25,067 bases of DNA from Scatosoma sp045655705 (GTDB lineage Bacteria; Bacillota; Clostridia; Christensenellales; Borkfalkiaceae), in NCBI GenBank assembly GCA_045655705.1, contig JAZOPU010000122.1, positions 1-25,067 of the forward strand, written 5' to 3'. Below are positions 8,406 through 15,220 of the stretch, piece after piece (positions within the stretch are counted from its first letter, which is position 1; every line of letters starts with the position of its first letter). The notes beneath the pieces were generated by a model that made no database searches, was not told where the DNA came from, and saw nothing but the letters and a program-made list of their open reading frames with translations. The translations under genes were made by a program, and so were the position numbers.

Positions 8406-10019
8406 ATGCACAACACAAATTTGAGCGTCCTGTTTCTAAATGCTATGCCGGTAGGCGGATGGATTGCCATCGCTGCGGCTTGCGCTCTCGTCGGCGTCGT
8501 TTTGACGTTGTTCATCAATAAACTCGTTACCGACAAAAAGATCGGCAACGCGGAACAGCAAAAGCAAAAGATTGTCAGCGCAGCGGAAGCGGAAGCGGAA
8601 CGCATCAGAGCCCAAGGAAAAGAGGACAGCAAAAGAGCGCTTAAAGAAGCGTTGCTTGAAGCCAAGGAACAGGATTTAAAATTAAGAAACGATTTTGAAC
8701 GCGAAACGAAAGAAAAGAAATCGGAATTGCAAAGAATGGAGCAACGTCTAACGCAAAAGGAAGACGTTCTCGACAAAAAGACGGAGGCTTTGGAAGAACA
8801 AAAGCAAAGCCTTGCAAAAGAAGAAGAGTCGGTGCGTGCACTCAAAGAAAAATTGAGTTCCCAACACGAGCTGATGATTCAAGAACTTGAAAAAGTAGCG
8901 CAACTTACCCGCGACGAAGCAAAACGCTTACTCACGGAAGAAATACTTGATTCCACGCGTCACGACGTTGCGATGCAAGTACGCAACCTTGAACAACAAG
9001 CCAAAGACGAAGCGGATATGAACGCGAAAAAGATTATCGCGCTTGCTATTCAAAAATGCGCCGCGGACCAAGCTTCGGAAATTACCGTTTCCGTCGTACC
9101 GCTTCCCAGCGACGATATGAAAGCGCGTATTATCGGTAGAGAAGGCAGAAATATCCGTGCGCTTGAAAACGCAACGGGTATTGAGCTTATCGTTGACGAT
9201 ACGCCTGAAGTGGTTATTTTGTCCGGCTTTGACCCTGTTAGACGTGAAATTGCGCGTTTGTCGCTTGAAAAATTGATCAACGACGGTAGAATTCACCCTG
9301 CAAGAATTGAAGAAACAGTGGAAAAAGTTTCACGTGAAATGGATTTACAAATCAAAGAAGCGGGCGAAGCCGCCGTATTTGAAGCGGGAATATTCGGGTT
9401 GCACCCCGAACTTATCAAGCTTATCGGGCGTTTGAAATTCAGAACGAGCTACGGGCAAAACGTATACAAGCATTCGGTAGAAGTTGCCACATTGGCTGGA
9501 CAAATGGCAGCCGAGCTTGGGCTTGACGTCAACTTTGCAAAGCGTGCGGGGTTGCTCCACGATATCGGTAAAGCAGTCGATCAAGAACAAGAAGGTACGC
9601 ACATTCAAATCGGTGCGGATTTGGCGAAGAAATATAAAGAAAACGCTAATATTGTCAATGCGATCATGGCGCACCACGGCGATGTAGAGCCGAAAACGAT
9701 TGAAGCCGTGCTTATTCAAGCAGCGGACGCGATTTCGGGCGCAAGACCGGGCGCAAGACGTGAAACGGGAACGAATTACGTGAAACGTTTGGAAAGATTG
9801 GAAGCGATTGCTTCGGGCTTTAACGGGGTTGAGAAGAGCTATGCAATCCAAGCAGGTAGAGAAGTACGTGTCATTGTTAAACCTGAACAAGTGGACGATG
9901 CACAGGCACTCTTCCTTGCAAAAGATATAGCCAAGAAAATCGAAGCAGAACTCGAATATCCCGGTCAAATCAAGGTCAACGTCATTCGTGAGTTCCGTGG
10001 CGTTGAATACGCGAAATAG
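8406..10019 (+). CDS. rny: Ribonuclease Y
   Basis: RNase Y is a membrane-anchored endoribonuclease that initiates mRNA decay in many Firmicutes. The 537-aa protein has the full family architecture. One N-terminal membrane helix spans about residues 15-38. A charged coiled coil rich in Glu, Lys and Gln runs from about 45 to 210. A KH RNA-binding domain (PLPSDDMKARIIGREGRNIR, starting near 231) is followed by an HD metal-dependent phosphodiesterase domain with HSVEVA near 355 and HDIGK near 385. The start has AGGAGG at normal spacing. It has its own promoter and terminator. The position after recA is widely conserved in Clostridia. Confidence 0.96.
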   Translation: MHNTNLSVLFLNAMPVGGWIAIAAACALVGVVLTLFINKLVTDKKIGNAEQQKQKIVSAAEAEAERIRAQGKEDSKRALKEALLEAKEQDLKLRNDFERETKEKKSELQRMEQRLTQKEDVLDKKTEALEEQKQSLAKEEESVRALKEKLSSQHELMIQELEKVAQLTRDEAKRLLTEEILDSTRHDVAMQVRNLEQQAKDEADMNAKKIIALAIQKCAADQASEITVSVVPLPSDDMKARIIGREGRNIRALENATGIELIVDDTPEVVILSGFDPVRREIARLSLEKLINDGRIHPARIEETVEKVSREMDLQIKEAGEAAVFEAGIFGLHPELIKLIGRLKFRTSYGQNVYKHSVEVATLAGQMAAELGLDVNFAKRAGLLHDIGKAVDQEQEGTHIQIGADLAKKYKENANIVNAIMAHHGDVEPKTIEAVLIQAADAISGARPGARRETGTNYVKRLERLEAIASGFNGVEKSYAIQAGREVRVIVKPEQVDDAQALFLAKDIAKKIEAELEYPGQIKVNVIREFRGVEYAK

Positions 10020-10035
10020 TAACAAGCAAAAAACT

Positions 10036-10069
10036 GGGTGTATTCCTAATCGAATACATCCTTTTTTTT
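10036..10069 (+). terminator. Intrinsic terminator after rny
   Basis: A 10-bp stem (10036-10045 with 10052-10061, one G-U pair), 6-base loop, then eight T at 10062-10069. Confidence 0.85.
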
Positions 10070-10093
10070 ATAAAAATAAAGTATGAGGTGGGT

Positions 10094-10228
10094 ATGCAAA
10101 AGAAAAAATATGAAACTCCGAGATTAGAAAACGTTTATACGCTGTTAGACGTTGTTCGCACGTCCGATTTATATGCCGTAGACGGCTATGACCCCGACGA
10201 ATGGCAAGACACTGAATCGCAAAGTTGA
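10094..10228 (+). CDS. Small 44-aa peptide of unknown function
   Basis: The ATG at 10094 follows a GAGGTG ribosome binding site and opens a 44-codon frame ending at TGA 10226-10228. The peptide begins MQKKKYETPRLENVYTLLD, then has a DVVRTSD segment and an acidic tail containing YDPDEW. It has no signal peptide, membrane helix or cysteine. The layout (basic KKKY start, Pro, hydrophobic patch, D-V-V-x-T-S, acidic end) resembles short peptides often seen in Clostridia beside surface-protein genes. That resemblance is from memory and unverified, and the function is unknown. The next gene starts 8 bases after its stop, and their start regions are near copies of each other, which argues for a real translated gene. 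No convincing promoter lies between it and the rny terminator. Confidence 0.6.
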   Translation: MQKKKYETPRLENVYTLLDVVRTSDLYAVDGYDPDEWQDTESQS

Positions 10229-10236
10229 GGTGGGAA

Positions 10237-11718
10237 ATGCAAAAGAAGAAAATTATTGGACTTGGGGTATTGGCTTCTATCGTCTGTGGCTTGGGATTTT
10301 TAACCTTGCCAAAGCGCGTTGCTTCCGCGGACGTGGGTGCAACGATAAAAGACTTCCAAATGGAATACGGAGCAAGTGTGCGTATTGGCGAAAAAGACGG
10401 TAAAGACGGCATACGTTTCACCGCTACCTTGCCAACAAGCGTGTATGAATCATTAGAAAAATTGGAAACGGACAACGTTTCCGTTGCGTATGGTATGTTG
10501 ATTATACCTGCCGATTACACGCAAGAAAGCAGTAAAACGTATACCGCGCCGCTGAGCAAAGAAACGTTGTTTGGCGAAAATGCGAAATACACGCGCGCAG
10601 ATTGTACACCGAATATTGGCGATAACACTTGCACTTGTCAAAAACGGCATATTTCCTATGTGGAAAGTCAAACGTTGACAGGGACAAGCGACACAAAATT
10701 TTTGCGTGGATCGCTCGTGGATTTGAAAGAAGGTAATAGAATGCGTGCCTTTGTCGGACTTGGGTATATCGAGTATAAGGCAAATGGGATATCAGAATAT
10801 TTCCTTGCTGAAAACGCAAAAAATAAAGACGGCACGGGCGAAGCGAATATAGAGAATAATACGCGCTCTATGAGCTACGTGGCACAGCTTGCGATTGCGG
10901 ACGGTAAAGACGATACGAGCAATACGCTTTATACGCAATACGTACAGCCGTTTGAAGACAAATCCTATAAATATGAAGTGCATCATTATTTACCAGACCA
11001 AAGCGAAGCAATCGTGCAAACTTTGTATGCCCCGCTTGGCGAGGAAGTAACCGCAAATCATATCGCCGAAACGGAAGAATATGCGCAGTATTCCGTGTAT
11101 ACGCTTGACAAAGAAAACGAAAACGCGCACATGCAAGACATCGTATATGCAAACGGAAAAACGGTTTTGCGTTGTTATTATACAAAGGAAACAACGCGTG
11201 TCGTGCGTGAGTTCCATTTTGAAACGCAAGCAGACGCAGAGAAATATCTTACTATAAAGAAGCTGTCGAATATAACGCCGAGTATTTCGCACGCGGATAG
11301 TTGGGAGAAAAGATCGGGTGTAGCTGTATACGCCACAAAAACCGTAAGTTTTACGGGGTATGGTGCATATTTCTACGTAAATTTTAGTGAATATCTTGAA
11401 GAGATTGTAACCGCGTTTTCCGACGATGCGCTTACATTTTTTATCCAAATTGATATGTTCATTGATGCGAACGATGAGCATGATAAAAAACAAGTAACTT
11501 TGCGTAATGATTACGAAATGAAGGCAATCGTAGGTGTTTGGCAAACCGTTACGATGGACGAAGAAACGTTCAAACAAGATGCAGTAGATGAAGCGAAGAT
11601 ACAGGCTCTTTTGAAAGGTGAACAATATTTGTTTTACATAAAAGAAGGTGTTCTATCAAAGAACGAAGCGGTCACTTATTACGTTGATTGTATTACGTAT
11701 ACGATCACAGCTGAATAA
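10237..11718 (+). CDS. Secreted multi-domain surface-type protein, function unknown
   Basis: The start is ATG 10237, preceded by GAGGTGGG. An upstream TTG (10225) would add four residues but lies before that site. Of 493 residues, 1-31 form a Sec signal peptide: MQKKK, a hydrophobic core to about 24, and a likely cleavage after A-S-A (31/32). The Cys at 17 does not make a good lipobox. The mature N-terminal part carries the pattern GASVRIG...DGIRFTATL, which I associate with repeated extracellular modules in Clostridia, and a C-x(8)-C-x-C cluster near residues 119-131. Residues about 245-330 (KYEVHHYLPD...TVLRCYYTKE) resemble a MucBP/InlB-repeat-like module. The last ~170 residues look beta-rich and could be a jelly-roll or carbohydrate-binding-like fold (inference). 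There is no LPXTG motif or C-terminal anchor. No enzymatic motif was recognised. Confidence 0.75.
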   Translation: MQKKKIIGLGVLASIVCGLGFLTLPKRVASADVGATIKDFQMEYGASVRIGEKDGKDGIRFTATLPTSVYESLEKLETDNVSVAYGMLIIPADYTQESSKTYTAPLSKETLFGENAKYTRADCTPNIGDNTCTCQKRHISYVESQTLTGTSDTKFLRGSLVDLKEGNRMRAFVGLGYIEYKANGISEYFLAENAKNKDGTGEANIENNTRSMSYVAQLAIADGKDDTSNTLYTQYVQPFEDKSYKYEVHHYLPDQSEAIVQTLYAPLGEEVTANHIAETEEYAQYSVYTLDKENENAHMQDIVYANGKTVLRCYYTKETTRVVREFHFETQADAEKYLTIKKLSNITPSISHADSWEKRSGVAVYATKTVSFTGYGAYFYVNFSEYLEEIVTAFSDDALTFFIQIDMFIDANDEHDKKQVTLRNDYEMKAIVGVWQTVTMDEETFKQDAVDEAKIQALLKGEQYLFYIKEGVLSKNEAVTYYVDCITYTITAE

Positions 11719-11735
11719 ATGATTGGTCATTTTTG
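11717..11735 (+). terminator. Weak AT-rich hairpin after the secreted protein gene
   Basis: AAATGA (11717-11722) pairs with TCATTT (11727-11732) across a 4-base loop, overlapping the stop codon and followed by T. The stem is short and AT-rich, so termination may be inefficient. Confidence 0.3.
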
Positions 11736-11754
11736 ATAAAGGTCTAAAAAACAG

Positions 11755-11783
11755 TTGACGAAAAGCGATTACTTTGGTATAAT
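11755..11783 (+). promoter_or_regulatory. Promoter for tRNA-Val
   Basis: TTGACG at 11755-11760, 17-bp spacer, TATAAT at 11778-11783. The tRNA begins 17 bases after the -10 box, leaving a short 5' leader for RNase P. Confidence 0.85.
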
Positions 11784-11799
11784 AGCAAAGTAATTGCTT

Positions 11800-11876
<77 letters not shown>

Positions 11877-11877
11877 A

Positions 11878-11903
11878 AAAAGCACCCTGATTGGGTGCTT
11901 TTT
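11878..11903 (+). terminator. Intrinsic terminator of tRNA-Val
   Basis: AAAAGCACCC (11878-11887), 5-base loop, GGGTGCTTTT, continuing into T. It directly follows the encoded CCA. Confidence 0.85.
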
Positions 11904-12043
11904 GCGTGGAAAGAGAGGATGTGAAGAAGCTCCGCATTATCGGAGGTGCGCGCGAACCGCGCCGAAGTGAAACGTTTATATAAAGATAGAAGTTGACGGT
12001 GCGGTGAAGCTTTGGTTTACCAAAACTCTCTCGCGTCCACCAA

Positions 12044-12070
12044 AAAAAGCACCCTGATGGGGTGCTTTTT
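12044..12070. terminator. Bidirectional terminator (second repeat copy)
   Basis: GCACCC (12049-12054) pairs with GGGTGC (12060-12065), flanked by A and T runs on both sides. On the minus strand it follows the stop of the PadR-domain gene by about 16 bases and ends in a long T run, so it probably terminates that gene. Confidence 0.7.
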
Positions 12071-12085
12071 GCGTGTTTCAATATC

Positions 12086-14242
12086 TTATTTTTCGCTCGT
12101 TTTCGTGGAGAATAAATAGAACAATCCCGCAAAGAAAAGTATATTCAAAAGTAACGTCACGGGGATAATTACAAACGCCAAAAGTTCGGCGGGAATGGAA
12201 ACTTGCGCTTTAAAATACACAGCAATCATTGTTGTGAGAATAACGCAAATGACGAATATCACAAACGCTGTTAAAACGTAGGGAGTATTCTTTTTCTTCC
12301 TTGCTTTGGGGCGATAACCGCACGCATACAAAATTGCACAAATTGCAAATTGTATAAATCCGACGGTAAACGCGGCGAGCGGATAGAGAACGGTCGTGTT
12401 CAAATAATCCTTTAAAAAGAAGATTGCAAGGCTTTCAAACGCCATAATACAAAAGATAATAAACGCCGTTTTAAAGAGCGTAAGCCCCATATTAAACGTG
12501 CCTTTTTCCGCTTGTGGTTGCGATTGTGCTATATAAGTGGGGGTTGTGTGAGCAATATTGCCTGCCGTTTGTAAGCGTATACCTTCGGATTGTGCGCGTT
12601 GATGTAAATCATTAAAATTCATTTCTCCGCGGTTGTCATAAGGCGACGAAGGGGGATAGATACTTTGCTGATAATAGCCGTTATACTGTCTTGATTGCAT
12701 GTCACGCAAAGTGGCGTTGAGAGAGTTTTCGCGCTGGATAAGATTTAATTCCCGCTCTTGTAAATCTCTTGCTTGCCTAGAAAGTAATAACGTGTCTTCG
12801 CTTGCTTTTTGCTGTGTTTCTTGCAACACGCGTTCCGCTTCTTCTTTTGTACGGGAAAAAGCGGATTTCTCTTCTTCAAAAGCGGAACGTTTGCTTTCAA
12901 AATCGCGGTTACGTTCTTCAAACGCTTGCTTTTCCGTTTCTAATTTTTCCAAATTTTCATTAAAAAGCTTTACTTGTGCATTATAATCGGTGAGCTTGTC
13001 CGCTAAATCAAACTGTTGCGCTGCAAGTGTGTTTTTTCGAGTGATAAAATCGAGTTGCTGTTGATTATATGCTTCTTGTCGGAGCATAAGCTCTTTGCGT
13101 TGTTGTTCTAACGCAATCAACTGCTCTTTGAGTTGCTCGTTTTCTTTGCTTTCCAAAGACTGTATCGCCCGTTCCTTTTCTTCCAAAGCAAATTCTCTTT
13201 GTGAAAGCTCGTATTCTTTTTTATCGAGCGCTTGTTTTTCTTCGTTGATTAACGCAAGATTGGAAGATTTTTCGCTTTCCGTATCCTGCAATAAGCGATT
13301 TTCTCTTTCGATCAAGGCGGTTTCTTTGTCGGAAAGGGCTTGTTGTTCGATTTCTAATTTTTCTTTTTGTGCTTCAATTTGAGCTTGCAGGGCACGGAGC
13401 TCCAAATTTTTGTTGTAAAATTCCGTGTTTTTTTCGTCTTTTTCCTTTTTCAGTAAAACGAGCGTTTCATTCAATGCATGAATCGTATTTTGCTTTTCTA
13501 AAAGCTCCGACTGCAATTTTTCAAGTTCCGCTTTCGTTTCTTCGATTTCTTGGGATTTTTGCGCCAGCTCGTATTCTTTGGCAAGGATTTCCGTTTCTTT
13601 TTCTTGTAAAGCCGTTTGTTTTTCTTCAAGCTCTACTGCTTGGGCGTTGATTTTTTCCTTCAATTGCGTGACGTCGGTTTTTTGCGAAAGAATGGACGCG
13701 CTTTGCGTGGAGAGTAGTGCTCGTTCGCGTTGTAATTCGTTTTTAAGCGCCGCAAGTGCGGTTTTTTCTTCCGCCAAAGCTTCTTCACGGGCGGCGAGAG
13801 CGCGTTTGAGTTCTACAAGTTCGGCTTGTTTGTCCGTGATAAAGGAAAAATCATAGTGCGCGTTTCCGTCGGAGATCAAGCTGTCGATAATCGTTCTTGA
13901 ATATTCCCATTCGGAAAGATTTTTTTCTGTGAGCGCACGCCCTGAATCGGTGAGAGAGAAATATTTTCTGCGCCCGCCGTTGGAATAATCGCCGTAGTAG
14001 GATTCCACGTATTTAAGAGATTCCAAGCGTTTAAGCGCGCTATATAAGGTGGGCTGTTTTAATGTATACAGTCCGCCGCTTTTCTTCTCTATCTCGTTAA
14101 TAATATCGTATCCGTATTTGTCGCCGTCGTATAAACTGCGCAAAATAATGGTGTTGATGTGCCCGCGAATAAGGTCGGAACTTATCTCGCGATTTTGTTC
14201 TTCACCACCCGTCAAGACTTCTTCGTTTTGGGTAAATTCCAT
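12086..14242 (-). CDS. PadR-type winged-helix protein with long coiled coil and C-terminal membrane domain
   Basis: The start is ATG at 14242 (reverse strand), which has AAAGGAG 6 bases upstream. An ATG ten codons earlier (14272) lacks a site. The 718-aa product has three parts. Residues about 15-110 are a PadR-like winged helix (ILRSLYDGDKYGYDIINEIE, TLYSALKRLE, GGRRKYFSLTDSGRA). Residues about 145-530 are an almost unbroken heptad coiled coil rich in Glu, Lys, Gln and Leu. After a Tyr/Pro/Gln-rich stretch, the last ~125 residues form about four membrane helices. PadR regulators are normally 110-180 aa and soluble, so this looks like a membrane-tethered DNA-binding protein; ligand and targets are unknown. 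It is transcribed divergently from the thioesterase operon, from a strong promoter (14332-14360) that is one arm of an inverted repeat, which suggests autoregulation (inference). Confidence 0.85.
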   Translation of the reverse strand: MEFTQNEEVLTGGEEQNREISSDLIRGHINTIILRSLYDGDKYGYDIINEIEKKSGGLYTLKQPTLYSALKRLESLKYVESYYGDYSNGGRRKYFSLTDSGRALTEKNLSEWEYSRTIIDSLISDGNAHYDFSFITDKQAELVELKRALAAREEALAEEKTALAALKNELQRERALLSTQSASILSQKTDVTQLKEKINAQAVELEEKQTALQEKETEILAKEYELAQKSQEIEETKAELEKLQSELLEKQNTIHALNETLVLLKKEKDEKNTEFYNKNLELRALQAQIEAQKEKLEIEQQALSDKETALIERENRLLQDTESEKSSNLALINEEKQALDKKEYELSQREFALEEKERAIQSLESKENEQLKEQLIALEQQRKELMLRQEAYNQQQLDFITRKNTLAAQQFDLADKLTDYNAQVKLFNENLEKLETEKQAFEERNRDFESKRSAFEEEKSAFSRTKEEAERVLQETQQKASEDTLLLSRQARDLQERELNLIQRENSLNATLRDMQSRQYNGYYQQSIYPPSSPYDNRGEMNFNDLHQRAQSEGIRLQTAGNIAHTTPTYIAQSQPQAEKGTFNMGLTLFKTAFIIFCIMAFESLAIFFLKDYLNTTVLYPLAAFTVGFIQFAICAILYACGYRPKARKKKNTPYVLTAFVIFVICVILTTMIAVYFKAQVSIPAELLAFVIIPVTLLLNILFFAGLFYLFSTKTSEK

Positions 14243-14265
14243 AGCTTTCTCCTTTGGTGTATTGT

Positions 14266-14295
14266 GTGACATAGGACTACTTTGTCTGATATAAT
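14266..14295 (+). promoter_or_regulatory. Plus-strand promoter-like arm of inverted repeat
   Basis: GTGACA at 14266-14271, 18-bp spacer, TATAAT at 14290-14295, reading toward the thioesterase gene with a ~155-base leader. The sequence from 14266 to 14301 is a near copy, on the other strand, of the minus-strand promoter region 14325-14360. It may act as promoter, operator or both. Confidence 0.5.
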
Positions 14296-14331
14296 GACTT
14301 GCTTGTATGCCTTTAATTTCCTGACAATTTG

Positions 14332-14360
14332 ATTATATCACAAACCTAGTGTTATGTCAA
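14332..14360 (-). promoter_or_regulatory. Promoter of the PadR-domain gene
   Basis: On the minus strand: TTGACA (14360-14355), 17-bp spacer, TATAAT (14337-14332), both perfect consensus. It gives a leader of roughly 80 bases before ATG 14242 that crosses the opposing promoter-like arm. Confidence 0.85.
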
Positions 14361-14423
14361 GAGTATTATGTGCGAAATATGCGAAAAACACCATAATTTT
14401 TCAAAAAAAGTATAAACGTTATA

Positions 14424-14452
14424 TTGACATTTTTATATAAAAAAGCTATAAT
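14424..14452 (+). promoter_or_regulatory. Promoter giving a probable leaderless thioesterase mRNA
   Basis: TTGACA at 14424-14429, 17-bp spacer, TATAAT at 14447-14452, all consensus. Only six bases separate the -10 box from ATG 14459, so initiation should fall at or next to the A of the start codon. No purine-rich ribosome binding site lies in between. Confidence 0.85.
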
Positions 14453-14458
14453 AAAAAT

Positions 14459-15220
14459 ATGGAAAAGAAATACGTTTATGCAAACAATTTTCAAGTGAAG
14501 TATTGTGACGTGGATTTTAAAGATTCGCTAAAAATTTCTTCGGCACTTGCGCTTATGGAAGAAGTAGCGTGCGCGAGTGCGGAAGAATTGGGGTTTGGCT
14601 ATTCGTTCGTAAAACCCAAGGGCTACGCGTTTATGGTGAGTAACGTTTGCGCGGAGTTTATTCGCCCCGTTCCCATTGGCGAGCTTGTAACCGTGCAAAC
14701 CTGGCCCACGCCACCTTCCTACGTAACCTTTGGCAGAGAGTATCGGTTTGTAAATGCAAAAGGGGAAAGCTTGGTGAACGCAACGTCCCGCTGGTGTTTG
14801 GTGGATTTAAAAGCAAATAAAATTTTGCAATCGAAAACGATAGAAAATCAGGACTATACGACGTATAACACCGATAAGGTTTTAAAGGCTATAACGTGGA
14901 AAATTCCTGCTTTTTCTTGCGAAAACAAAACGCCTTGTTTTACGCTTACGATTGCCAATTCGGAATACGATCATAATATGCACGTAAACAACACGCGCTA
15001 CGCTGATTATTGTATGAATTGTTTCAAGATTTCAGAGCTTGCAACGAAAAGCGTAAAAAGTTTTCAAATCTCATACCTGAAACAATGTAAGGAAGGGGAA
15101 ACGTTGCGTTTTTATAGAGAAGACATGCAAAACGGCGAATATATAACGCAAGGTCTTAACGATAACGACGAGATCGTCGTGCAAGCAAAAATCGTTTTTG
15201 TAAAGGATGAAAATACGTGA
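14459..15220 (+). CDS. Acyl-ACP thioesterase (FatA/FatB-like double hotdog)
   Basis: The enzyme releases free fatty acids from acyl carrier protein. The 253-aa length and two tandem hotdog halves fit the bacterial acyl-ACP thioesterase family. Family signals are an N-terminal segment V-K-Y-C-D-V-D-F-K-D-S-L-K-I-S-S and the catalytic-region pattern D171-H172-N-M-H175-V-N177-N178-T-R-Y, matching the Asn/His motif (HVNN-x-x-Y) of plant and bacterial members. ATG 14459 is kept as the start because the protein aligns with the family from its first residues, although no ribosome binding site precedes it. The stop overlaps the GTG of the ArgJ-like gene by 4 bases (GTGA), so the two are translationally coupled. 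Substrate chain length cannot be inferred. Confidence 0.88.
   Translation: MEKKYVYANNFQVKYCDVDFKDSLKISSALALMEEVACASAEELGFGYSFVKPKGYAFMVSNVCAEFIRPVPIGELVTVQTWPTPPSYVTFGREYRFVNAKGESLVNATSRWCLVDLKANKILQSKTIENQDYTTYNTDKVLKAITWKIPAFSCENKTPCFTLTIANSEYDHNMHVNNTRYADYCMNCFKISELATKSVKSFQISYLKQCKEGETLRFYREDMQNGEYITQGLNDNDEIVVQAKIVFVKDENT

Noticed and set aside
10237..10340. Lipoprotein signal for the secreted protein
   Set aside because: The signal-peptide Cys at residue 17 is preceded by S-I-V, not a proper lipobox, while a clean ASA type I cleavage site lies after the hydrophobic core.
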